Below, one piece after another: positions 29,927-38,988 of a stretch of DNA of 64,000 nucleotides (positions are counted from its first letter, which is position 1; each line of letters opens with the position of its first letter). Under the pieces are notes generated by a model that had not been told where the DNA came from, searched no databases, and was given only the letters and a program-made list of their open reading frames with translations. The stretch spans positions 6,082,148 through 6,146,147 of the forward strand of contig CM030931.1 of assembly GCA_018136815.1 (NCBI GenBank), read 5' to 3'. The DNA comes from Isochrysis galbana (Eukaryota; Haptophyta; Isochrysidales; Isochrysidaceae). Made by a program: the position numbers and the translations under genes.

Positions 29927-31594
29927 TCACGTAGGATCAGTAGGCAAGCTTTTCACGGCCGAAAAATCCGAAACGGGTTTGAGGTCACTCAGAATCGAAT
30001 CAAGTTGAAGATCAACTAGCCTCGAGGCACAGTCATTTATACCGTAGGAAAGCGTTACGGTTGCTCCATGAAGCACCATGCCCGTGACATATTGCACCAC
30101 CTCACAGTCCAATGCATTTGTACTAGCATGATTGACCTCGCTCATGTTCGAGACTCGCCCCGCTCTAACCGATCCGATGCAAAATTCAGAGCCGACCATA
30201 GAAATGGCAAATGGAGGGCTCGGGTCTTGCAGGTAAAAAAAGTGGGTGTAGTGGTGGGCAAAGTAGGTCAAATTCCGGGATAACTGCTTTCCCGCAAGCG
30301 TGTCGCGGAAACCGCGATGCAGGTGCCCAATGCCGAGAAGGTGCCCGTCCTCGAGCCGCGCAGCCACCCCATTCAACGATGGCCTACAAACGGCGGCAGC
30401 GCTCGCTTTTGTCTCAGGCCCGACAGGACGGTGCACTGTCATGCAAGCGCCTGTGGGCACGTTGCGTAGCCCAGCACTGCGGAAAATTGGTTTGTCTCTG
30501 TTGCGATGCAATCGAGCCTTGCCTGCTCTTTCAAGCTCGCAAGTCACCGCTGGTGCAAGCCATGCTTGGAATAGCAATCGTGGCCTATGTGCCGGCCCGC
30601 CAGCTAAGTGGCGAGTGGTGTAATTGCATTCGAAAAAGGTCTGCGAGCGGCCAGCGCAGCTGCGATGATTGATGTACACAATCTCATCAGTGCGACTCGT
30701 TGCTGAAAGTTCGCCAGGGATATCGGTGGAAGCAGAAAGACCCTGAGTCAAGCGCAGGTGCAAAGGACTCAACCCCGCGCGATAATTCTTTCCAGGGATG
30801 GATCCAAGCGTGTGGATCTTGTTGTTGAAGACCACTAGCCGTACATCAACAATCTCTGCCAACGAGCGCAACGCGCGAGGTTGCAGAAGCCACCGAGCAG
30901 ACAAGTTTCTTGAAGACGGAAGATCCCGGGCTGACAAGCCCGAATCTACTTTTTGTAAGCTAATGTCGTGCAAACGTCGGGTGCCATGGCTTCTCGAAGT
31001 TGGAATCCGCTTGTTCCATTTGAGCCATCCCCAATAAAGTGGCTGCCAGTCGGGATCTAGAAGCATGATTAATGTCGCCTTCCTAGGACCGAATCTGGTA
31101 CTCGAAGCAAGTTGCTGCCGATATTTCAATAGTCTGGTAAAACCATGGCATTGTGTCATCCAGTCAACACGGGCGCTAGCGGCATATGTGCATGAACGAC
31201 AGCCGAGCTCCTCTCGCACAGCCTGCGGCAGCCATGCGATCGAGGGGTTGTAGGACTGTCTCTGAATTTGTAGCGGTACTTGCAAGTCACGAATCGTTCC
31301 GTGAAGCGGGTGCAGCTTTCTACCTCCAAGGAATTGGGACGGCGGTTTTTGTAACAAGCCCCACATTCCCATCCACATGTGCTCGGGCGCGACATACTGG
31401 CGCGGGGTTGGCAAACTACGGCCCAATCCCTGCTCACTAGTGCGGCCTATTTTGGAGGTGGGTTGGCCAGCAGCTATTCCGTGGCGTACATCACGCTGGG
31501 CTTGCACAGGCCGTGGATGCACATCAAAGAATGTGGCCGTTGAGAATGCCTTGCTAGCCGCACGGTCCACTCCCAGAGCGTCACTCCTATTCAT
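29927..31594 (-). CDS. Putative GH43/GH130-like beta-propeller protein
   Basis: Single exon, 555 residues from an ATG. The motif order recalls five-bladed propeller glycosidases and phosphorylases: YNPSIAWLP (about residue 112), an Asp-Pro motif in LLDPDWQPLYWGW (about 180), ARLVVFNNKIHTL-like sequence (RLVVFNNKIHTLGSI, about 253), GKNYRAGLSPLHLR (the KNW-PF equivalent, about 271), HRNRDKPIFRSAG and a C-terminal EFCIGSV ... VTLSYGINDCASRLVDLQLD typical of these proteins. No signal peptide is evident. It would act on mannosides or related glycans, but catalytic residues cannot be assigned with confidence. It is convergently separated from the divergent GNAT gene by about 270 bases. Confidence 0.5.
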   Translation of the reverse strand: MNRSDALGVDRAASKAFSTATFFDVHPRPVQAQRDVRHGIAAGQPTSKIGRTSEQGLGRSLPTPRQYVAPEHMWMGMWGLLQKPPSQFLGGRKLHPLHGTIRDLQVPLQIQRQSYNPSIAWLPQAVREELGCRSCTYAASARVDWMTQCHGFTRLLKYRQQLASSTRFGPRKATLIMLLDPDWQPLYWGWLKWNKRIPTSRSHGTRRLHDISLQKVDSGLSARDLPSSRNLSARWLLQPRALRSLAEIVDVRLVVFNNKIHTLGSIPGKNYRAGLSPLHLRLTQGLSASTDIPGELSATSRTDEIVYINHRSCAGRSQTFFECNYTTRHLAGGPAHRPRLLFQAWLAPAVTCELERAGKARLHRNRDKPIFRSAGLRNVPTGACMTVHRPVGPETKASAAAVCRPSLNGVAARLEDGHLLGIGHLHRGFRDTLAGKQLSRNLTYFAHHYTHFFYLQDPSPPFAISMVGSEFCIGSVRAGRVSNMSEVNHASTNALDCEVVQYVTGMVLHGATVTLSYGINDCASRLVDLQLDSILSDLKPVSDFSAVKSLPTDPT

Positions 31595-31862
31595 TGTTGG
31601 CTCCTGTGGGAGGATGTGCGGGGAGAGGGGGCGGAGCGGCCGCGGCGGTCCGATCGGGTCGTCCGTGGTATAGAAATATGTTTATCTCCTCAAAAAGAGA
31701 AAGGTCGTGTTCCGTCGAAAGTGGTGGGGTGAAGCTCATCCTCCTACGAGTACCGAGTATAATCGAGTCATTAGTGCAAGGCAGACGGGAGCGCTCCGCC
31801 TCAGCGCGAGTCGCCCCGCTCCGGGGCTCTCCTCGCCTCTGCGCGAGGGGCCGTCCATCGTG
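31595..31862. promoter_or_regulatory. Shared divergent promoter region
   Basis: About 270 bases separate the ATG of the propeller gene (leftward) from the first ATG of the GNAT gene (rightward), so promoters of both must lie here unless exons are missing. The region is GC-rich, with no TATA box or repeat seen. Confidence 0.45.
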
Positions 31863-33557
31863 ATGATGTTGAGTGCGCCCGGTGGTTCGCAGCGGCTCTT
31901 CGGCAAGAAGTTCGAGCGGCGCTTCAGGCGGCCAGATGTGCCGCGTGAGCCTCGCGCCATCGTCTCGACCAGGCAGCCAGCCACTGCAGTGGCGACGCTG
32001 AGGGGCGCCGAGCGCCAGCGTCAGCCCAGGGCAACAGGTGTAGTGAAGACGACGCGCTACGCCGGCGCTCTGGACAGTGAGGTTGTGCGTGCTCACTTGA
32101 AGAATCGAGCCGCCTATTTCGAGGCGATTGACCAGATCCGGCTGGAGTCAGATGGGCCCACTGTTCCACAACTCACAAAAGGAATGCCGCGCTTCTCAGT
32201 CCCTCTAGAACCAGTTCTTGCTCAACCAGTGGCCACATCACCACGAGGAACCTGCGCAGGAATTGGATCTGTGTCGGCGAACAATCAAGGGCTTCTTGTA
32301 GCAATGTCACGTGCTGACCATCCATTGGCCGCACCAAATTCCAGCGAGTCTCACGACAACCCCACGGTTAGTTGGTGCAGCTCCACCAACTTTTCTGGAC
32401 ACGGATTTGGTCAAGCTAGATCCTTGAGGATTCCGAGAGATTCGAATTCCAGGTCCCCAGAATTGTGTGGGGGAAAAAATACAGTTCCTCGCCAGGGCGT
32501 TTGCGGGAGACGAGAGGGGCTGGACGCTAGGCGTGCACAATCCATGGAATCATCATCTATTGCGGACAATTTGGGCTTACAGTCCACCCAGGTTGAAATC
32601 AATACCGGAATTTGTCGACCCGCTGGGACAAAGAATTCGAGAAAGGCTCCGATGCGCCATGTTGCCTTCTCGGCGGGATCTGTGTCGTTGACACCCGCAG
32701 CATCAGCAGCGACTGCCTTGGACGATGAGTCGCAAGAAGAAACGGAACATTCAGCTTGTCACAAAACACCATCCTCGGCAACTCGTATTCAAAGCCACAC
32801 GGCTGTATCGAGAGCGACAACACCACACCCCATGACCGGCCTTATGCATGAATTCTGTGACGCTGTGGTGTGTGCTGAAAATCCCCGACCTATTGAAGCT
32901 GATGCGTTCAACAATTCATCCCTCACATCTTCGTCAACCATCAAAGAAGTTGTGAAAGACGCTTGTTCCTCCCCACATGACCAAGTCATAGAGCGAGCCA
33001 TGCATTCCGAAGCTGACGATTCTACAGATATTTATGCCATGCTACTGTCTCGTGCTCGTGACGTGGATCGGGAGATGCGCTGTCAGCTGCCCGCTGGTTT
33101 CTCGTTTCGGGAATGCCATTCTTGGCAAGATTCAGGGCTAGCACAGCTTATGGCAACGTTTTCACAAGAGGATCCGGAGCGGATTGCCGCATCCGTCGCT
33201 CCCGATGAGCCGTTCGGCCGCCGGGATCGAATTATCTTGCTCATGCGAGGGGATCAGGCTGTTGGATATGTTTTTGGTACGGATGATGTCAGCAGCAATT
33301 TCATTAGCTGTCCTCGGCTACATCATCTTTTCCTCATCCGGGAGCTCCGCAACACTGGGATGGGATTAGGTCGGAAGCTATTGCTGCATTGGTGTGAGCG
33401 AGGGCCCCCACACTACCGAGCTTTCAGCGTCAACTCTCCAAACGGCCAGATGTTACACATCCTCCGTCGAGTCGGTAGTAAACACATACCAGGGGGGGAC
33501 GAGATGGATAATTGCAAGCAGACGTTCGCATACTTTCTTCTTGGCGCAACGGAGTGA
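31863..33557 (+). CDS. GNAT-family acetyltransferase with long disordered N-terminus
   Basis: 564 residues from the first of two adjacent ATGs (the frame is open about 150 bases further left without ATG). Residues 1-410 are polar, Ser/Arg/Thr-rich and probably disordered, with a basic patch (GKKFERRFRRPDVPREPRAI). Residues about 430-560 form a GNAT fold: IILLMRGDQAVGYVFGTDD (beta strands), HHLFLIRELRNTGMGLGRKL LLHWCE (acetyl-CoA loop R-x-x-G-M-G-x-G) and AFSVNSPNGQMLHILRRVGS. Acceptor unknown. The spacing is closest to N-acetyltransferases acting on proteins, including tubulin acetyltransferase-like enzymes; the assignment to a subfamily is open. Confidence 0.75.
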   Translation: MMLSAPGGSQRLFGKKFERRFRRPDVPREPRAIVSTRQPATAVATLRGAERQRQPRATGVVKTTRYAGALDSEVVRAHLKNRAAYFEAIDQIRLESDGPTVPQLTKGMPRFSVPLEPVLAQPVATSPRGTCAGIGSVSANNQGLLVAMSRADHPLAAPNSSESHDNPTVSWCSSTNFSGHGFGQARSLRIPRDSNSRSPELCGGKNTVPRQGVCGRREGLDARRAQSMESSSIADNLGLQSTQVEINTGICRPAGTKNSRKAPMRHVAFSAGSVSLTPAASAATALDDESQEETEHSACHKTPSSATRIQSHTAVSRATTPHPMTGLMHEFCDAVVCAENPRPIEADAFNNSSLTSSSTIKEVVKDACSSPHDQVIERAMHSEADDSTDIYAMLLSRARDVDREMRCQLPAGFSFRECHSWQDSGLAQLMATFSQEDPERIAASVAPDEPFGRRDRIILLMRGDQAVGYVFGTDDVSSNFISCPRLHHLFLIRELRNTGMGLGRKLLLHWCERGPPHYRAFSVNSPNGQMLHILRRVGSKHIPGGDEMDNCKQTFAYFLLGATE

Positions 33558-33824
33558 CTCTTCTTGAAGATGACACCTAGCCAACTTTTCAACATGTTCA
33601 CGATGCACTCGGCGAGTGAGTGTGCGTCCTATACCATGTGAGCACTCCTTCAGTGTGCGCACTTTGTAACCTCTTCTCTCACGGAGTGGCTAGTCCTTTT
33701 GTGCCTAGCCTCTACGTCTCAGACGTCTCAGGCTACGCTAGTCCATCTTACCGACACTTGCGCTTAGCTTTTAAAAATATCTAAAGATTCAGGCTACTAC
33801 TGCTAGCTGCTAGCTATTTACAAA

Positions 33825-34050
33825 AAACATCTGAAGATTCGGGGCTAACACCTACTAGACCTAGAACTAGGTATACCTCTACTATCCGCTGACATCGCCC
33901 TTCTCTCCCCTTCCTCCGCCTCCTCACTTTCCCCCCATCATTCCTTTGTCTTCGGTATCCGGGGTGCGGCCCAGGTGCTCTACCATGGGCCTGGTTCAGA
34001 GTGCGGGTTTGGGGCAGGCCTTTTGTATATTTGGTGTGTGGGTAGAGCGT
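33825..34050 (+). repeat. Repeat B copy
   Basis: AACATCTGAAGATTCGGGGCTAACACC, GACATCGCCCTTCTCTCCCC, CATTCCTTTGTCTTCGG, CGGCCCAGGTGCTCTACCATGGGCCTGG, then GCGGGTTTGGGGCAGGCC. Diverged at the right end. Confidence 0.55.
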
Positions 34051-34389
34051 GTTGTGCTTGGGGTGGTTGTGTCGCGTGAGCCTATCGAGTTCCGGCGGTG
34101 TAGAGTCGCGCATGGATGTCGATCCACTAGTGTGTCCGCGCCTCAGTTAGTCGTGGTTTGGCTTGGGCTCCCCGACTATTATTTGCGCCACCCCCAGCTT
34201 GGCGGCTCTCGTCACAAGCTCTGTGCTGGGTTCTAGGTTGCCTTGTGCGCCTGTCGTGAATAGCGGGTAGAGGTCATTCATGCATATTCTTTTTTTCGGC
34301 TGTCTGCCCATGCCCGCTTGAGCGGTCCTAGCCGAATCCGTCGTGTTCGCAAAGAGTAGGGCCTTGCTAAGTAATGTGTATCTTTCTAA
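34051..34389. other. Intergenic, nothing seen
   Basis: No coding or repeat signal recognised between repeat B and the LINE tail. Confidence 0.35.
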
Positions 34390-34906
34390 TGTTCTTATAA
34401 GCACTCATTACTCTGAGAAGGCGACGCCACCAAAAATCAAGGGCGCGCTCGAATTGAGCACCTCTGTTTTCCTGTTTTCACCGAAAACGATAAAGGTAGA
34501 GGTAGACTCACGCTGGGAGATAACCTTAAACTCGTAGCGCAAGCGCTGCCGACATCACCAACAAACTGGCCTGAGGCGCGCAGAACACAACATCACACGA
34601 CACTGCTTAAGCGCACAAGACACCTACAATACCCTCGACCCTCGACGACCCAAAGAAACTCGAGAGGACCCACATAGACAACCCGACCGCTTAGCGGAAC
34701 AGGAGGAAGGTGAGAACCCTACCGCTAAGGATCGGGACAACCCGCCATATCCCGCCGCCCCCACGACCCGGGCCCCTAAGTAGCGCACGAGGGGAGTCGC
34801 CGCAAGGGCTAGGTTAGTGAGGGATAGGAGGGGAGCGAAGGCGTGATAGCATAGCACGTTGCAGGGCCACGAGAGAGGCGAGGATATTAAAAGGTTTTCT
34901 TAACGG
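34390..34906 (+). mobile_element. LINE 3' end
   Basis: Starts with the ORF2 tail (ATCAAGGGCGCGCTCGAATTGAGCACCTC ... GATAAAGGTAGA ... CTCGTAGCGCAAGCGCT; frameshifted), then the family 3' UTR: CGCTTAGCGGAACAGGAGGAAGG, ACGACCCGGGCCCCTAAGTAG, GCACGAGGGGAGTCGCCGCAAGG and the end GAGGCGAGGATATTAAAAGG with a T run. Confidence 0.72.
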
Positions 34907-35346
34907 ACCGTTTATGCTAGTAAATGGGCGGAGAATTGCCGAAAGAGCGAGGAACGAGGGATGGAGACGGTCGAGAGGAATGAAGGGAGCTCTCGGAACT
35001 CGGCGTTAATTTCCACGCGGAGAGGGAATCTGGAGCTCCCGAACCGAGGAAGGATGGGGGATGGGGCATGCTAAGTATAGCGCGCACCCAAAACATCCCT
35101 CCCCTCACCCACAACATCAAGATTTAATGTCAAATGTCAATAAGGTTGATTGAACATGGTTGACGCTCTTTCCCTCGCCTTACCCTCGCCGCACACAAAT
35201 GAACTTTTTGACAACATGGCACACCTCACTGGAACGCAAGTTGATGCTCCTCGATTACAAGGACTTCTCACGTGCCCGTCGTATGCCACAAGGAGTGACG
35301 AAGCTCATGGAGCACCAGAGCTTTGTCAACGAAAGGAAGAATCCAT

Positions 35347-36483
35347 TCAAGGCCAACCTTGCTGCCGAGCATATGCTTCTTGGAAAAGCTTAGAGAAGAT
35401 GGAGATGGCCTCCTCTCGTGTTTGAGGACCAACCTTGAGTCCCACACGCAGCGTGTCGCTTGCAGTGCCCTTACCGCTACCGATCGCGAGGTCGAACCCG
35501 AGGGGATCTACAGAGAGAATCTGCCAAAAGGTGCGAGGGTAGCGTGGGGTTGAGATGTTTGGCATTCAAGCGTACTGTGATGCTACCACGCCAATAACAT
35601 GAGGGACTGGGGTCAAATGATCGCTTTGAGCACACATGCCACGTAAAAAAAATGAGTGACGCCACACCTGACTTCCAGCAGTCTCTGATTCATTTGTATC
35701 GGTGAGCATCGCGGCAAGGCGTGCCAAATCATGCCTGAACTCAACATTGAGCTTCTGCATCACTTCTCCTAGGTCCTCCGCAAGTGGGTTAGGCTCTGCG
35801 GCTGCAAAGTCTTCGGTGCCAACCCATCCTTCTGTTGCACTCAGCCGGTCAACAACGTGCACGTGCTCTGGTTCGAGCTTGACCCATGATCGTGAGACAA
35901 GGTGTTCAGCAGTTAGGCCAGTCCTTTTCACCATCTTCTTCAAGAGATCCTCAGGAAGCGCCGCACAATCAGACAGTTGGCCAATGAGGGTGACACTGCA
36001 ACCGGCTTGGGCACTCCCGGCAGCAGATTGAGCGCTGAAGCTGACGGAGCGTGACTTGGCGATGTCTCCCGCCACATGGGAATTGGAACACAGCTCGAAG
36101 ATTGGGCAGCCATCACTGTCGATGACAAAAAGTTTGTCAGAGGAGCCAATGAGCCGGAGAGGCTCGTTGGTGCTCGGGGCACCGGCGGTCAGGCAGGTAC
36201 AGATTATGCCATTGACTTCCTCGGCTGACGACATCGCGCTGAGAGTCGCAGTGGAGCATACCTCGAGCACAGTTCTCGCGGCTTGTGCCTTTGGATAGTT
36301 GACAGGTTCATCAGTGAGATCTGGCCAGTTGGCAGTGGCCATGGCCAGACTGGACCGAATAATCGGAGTGCGCGAGATGCAGAACTGCGATGGTGAGGAC
36401 CTGCTCCCCGCCACAGTTATGGCGGCGGTGTACGCGGACATCAGCACGGCGCCGAGCAGCAGCTCCGCTCGGCGAGCCGGCAT
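35347..36483 (-). CDS. HugZ/GluTR-binding-protein-like, PNPOx fold plus DUF2470
   Basis: Two exons on the minus strand, 36483-35668 and 35520-35347, with a 147-base GT-AG intron. The joined frame gives 329 residues. The N-terminus (MPARRAELLLGAVLMSAYTA) is basic then hydrophobic and may start a plastid or ER leader. Residues about 55-190 form a split-barrel pyridoxamine-phosphate-oxidase-like domain: ARTVLEVCSTATLSAMSS, NGIICTCLT, EPLRLIGSSDKLFVIDSDGC, SVTLIGQLSD. SWVKLEPEHVHVVDRLSATEGWV leads into DUF2470: MQKLNVEFRHDLARLAAML, then ILSVDPLGFDLAI in exon 2. Plant relatives bind glutamyl-tRNA reductase and heme and tune tetrapyrrole synthesis in chloroplasts; bacterial HugZ degrades heme. A plastid role is inferred. 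Whether heme ligands are kept cannot be judged here. Confidence 0.82.
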
Positions 36484-36984
36484 GAGAGCTGTCGGGCTCG
36501 GAGGAGGGCGAGGTGCGGATCACGTTCTTTCGTCTCGACGAGAGACTGGTTGGTGCTTATAATTAGATGATAGAAGCACTGAAAAAGACAAGGGGGTCTC
36601 GAGCGTAGCCGGGTCGGGGGCGGCCTTCGAGCGGGCATCCTGGATTCTGGGGCAGTCGAGCGATCTGGGCTTACGCTCGAGCGATCTGGATTAAGGAAGC
36701 AGGTCGAGTGGCGGGCGGAGTGGACTGGCTCTTCGAGGGAAAGGTTCTTTGTAGGTGTAGGTCTTAAGGTGGAAGTGCTTCTAATTCTAGATGCTAGATG
36801 TGAAATAATAGTAGACAGTAGTACTAGTACTAGTACTACATCACTACATCTACACAATGCGTAATCGTAGCCCGGTCACTCACTATGGGGGTGCGGAGGG
36901 CACGAGCTACAATGGGTAAATGAAGGGCTGAATAAGCTCCCTATACGTTCCGGTAGGATGGATCAGAAATCACTAATCTTATGA
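36484..36984. other. Upstream region of the HugZ-like gene
   Basis: Contains the promoter by position. GAGCGATCTGG is repeated (about 36656 and 36680), and a TAGTACTAGTACTAGTACTA microsatellite lies near 36820. No gene is supported. Confidence 0.35.
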
Positions 36985-37333
36985 TTGGTCGCCATGGAGG
37001 GGGGCCTCGAGCCCCCCCCACTCTCTCGACTCCCCTCATGGGGGGCGAGAACCATCCACCCCCCTGCGCTGCCTCTTGGCATGTAGGGGGGACTCACCCA
37101 GACTGCCCAGACTCTCCCTGAGAGTCGGGCACAGATCGCACGCCCTGGCCCGCGTTGGCCTGCTTCTCGCTCTGACCAACCCCTCCTCCCCCTGGGCCCC
37201 CCTGATCAGGAGCCCCCAGCCAGCTCCTGTCGACCGGCAGGGGCTCGAGAGCCAGCGAGGGAGAGGCAGGAGGGGCCAGGGCCATGCCCCAGCCTCACCT
37301 GCCCCCTGAGCTGTGCTCCCAGGCCCCTGCGCT
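36985..37333 (+). repeat. Repeat C copy, long form
   Basis: ATTGGTCGCCATGGAGGGGG GCCTCGAGCCCCCCCCACTC, ACCCCTCCTCCCCCTGGGCCCCCC TGATCAGGAG, CAGCCAGCTCCTGTCGACCGGCAGG, GAGGGAGAGGCAGGAGGGGC CAGGGCCATGCCCCAGCC. It ends exactly where a LINE reverse-transcriptase fragment begins on the opposite strand, hinting at insertion into the LINE. Confidence 0.65.
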
Positions 37334-37659
37334 TCGGTCGTGAGAAGGAAGGTGAGCGGTGAAAGAGGGCATCCCTGGGGCATCCCGCTCCCTATCGTGA
37401 AGGGGTAGCTTCGGCCGCCGTTGACCTTGATCGTACGGACGGGTCTTGCCTCTTCGCTAGTGAGTGCTTTGGCTAGGTGTTGGAAGTCGGGCCCAAAGTT
37501 GAGGAGGCGGAGTGCTAGGTGATAGAATTCCCAGCTAACTCTGTCGAATGCCTTTTCCCAGTCGAGCGCTAGGAGGAGGCCCGGTTCGCCCGTTTCGTCG
37601 AGGTATGCCCGCGTTAGTTGTAGAAGGTGGGTGGCTTCGCTGATTAATCTCCTAGGCAC
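37334..37659 (-). pseudogene. LINE reverse-transcriptase fragment
   Basis: About 107 codons of a non-LTR reverse transcriptase: PRRLISEATHLLQLTRAYLD, GLLLALDWEKAFDRVSWEF (catalytic-domain Asp), VNGGRSYPFTIGSGMPQGCP LSPLTFLL (motif B region). The frame stops where repeat C cuts in before the YxDD motif. It is probably from the same LINE family as the tails in this window, but there is no overlap to prove it. Confidence 0.85.
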
Positions 37660-37699
37660 GAAGCCCAGTTGGTTGTCGGATATGATGTTGCCTATTACC

Positions 37700-38055
37700 T
37701 TGCTGAGTCTGTGGGTTGACCCCCCAAAACCGAAGAAGAAGAAAAAGGAACGAGGGGGAGGGGGGAGGGGGAGCGGCGGTAGGGGTGTAGGCGTTGGCGT
37801 CGGGATCGCGGGAGAGTGCGAGTCACTAGTAGCTTAGCGGGCACCTTCAAGAATTTTTTTTTGGGGGGGGGGGCAGTGGGAGCAAACCATAAGTCATAGG
37901 TAGTGTACCAAGGCCGGACCCCGAAAACCGAAGAAAAAGAAAAAGGAATGAAGGGGGGCAGGGAAAGAGGTAGAGGGAGGGAAGATAAGGGCGGTGTTAG
38001 TTAGTGACGGGAGGACCTGAAACTAGTAGGTGTGTAGCCAAGAATCTTCAGAACT
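37700..38055 (-). repeat. Two adjacent repeat-B-like copies, inverted
   Basis: Two blocks of CCGAAAACCGAAGAAAAAGAAAAAGG with G-rich flanks at about 37725 and 37920. The first ends at TTAGCGGGCACCTTCAAGAA and a T run (37830-37860). The second ends at GTGTAGCCAAGAATCTTCAG AAC and a T run (38030-38058). The matching ends in minus orientation define the element's start. Confidence 0.55.
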
Positions 38056-38059
38056 TTTT

Positions 38060-38988
38060 TTCTTTCCAAAAGGTCGGGAGTGCCGGGTTGCCCTTGATGC
38101 TTCGTGTGAGTGTAGGTGTAGATGTGCGTATTGTGTATTGTGGATACGACTGCTCCTCTTCCCAGGCCGGTGCGGCAGAACGCTACGACGAGCGCGTGCT
38201 TCCATCTCACTTTTCTGGCGTTTAGGTAGTTGAGTATCCACTTCGTTTGAAGGGCAATATTTATGCCAAAAAGGCCTGAATACAACACGAACACTTACGG
38301 TATCACACGCAAAACACAAACTACATAAGCGGGAGGTCACGTATCGGGGACACAAGCTGCATGAAGAAACGAAAGTAAGAGTAAGAGAGTCCTGCGCGCG
38401 GGGAAGCCGTCTTGCGCGTGGGAGGGGGAACCGAAGCTCACAATTCATCTCACAACCCTCAGCAAACGGATACATTTTGACAGCCATTCGGCTCATCGTC
38501 ATCGTCGCCCCCTTCTTCCTCTTCCACCCCTCACCCTCACTCTTTCTCATTTAAATTAGGTGGAGGCAAAGCGCTCTAGATTTCGGTAAGATACAGAAGC
38601 AAGAGTCAAGAGTACGATGCCGCCATCGTGGACATGTTTACGCCATCATCCGGGGTGGGGCCAAATCACCATTACCATCTGGCACTGTGCTTCGAGCTCG
38701 AATAAAAAAAAATTCCGGCATTTTTGGCTCCTTTCGCCGCTCTGCCCGTCGTCGCTTTGTCGCGACGGTCGTCGTAACGAGCTCCCCGTCCACCGACCAT
38801 CGCCATTGGTTGATTGGTTGTGGATATGGAATGGGAACCCATCGCCCAAGCCCACGCTAGGGTCTCGCCTCACGTAAATCGTGTAGCACGCACACATCGG
38901 CGGTGTTGAAACGATAATAGCAATGTTTTTTCCGGAGCCGACCGCTGCCTCGCTACGACATGCACATCAAATCAGACATAAGTCGGTG
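38060..38988. other. Intergenic, possible LINE remnant near 38200
   Basis: A minus frame has FGINIALQTKWILNYLNARK VRWKHALVVAF, which could be the thumb of a LINE reverse transcriptase, but it is short. No other feature is supported. Confidence 0.25.

Noticed and set aside
38503-38550. Short charged ORF near 38.0-38.55 kb as a host gene
   Set aside because: Overlaps repeat B and microsatellite sequence; only a possible LINE thumb is seen.
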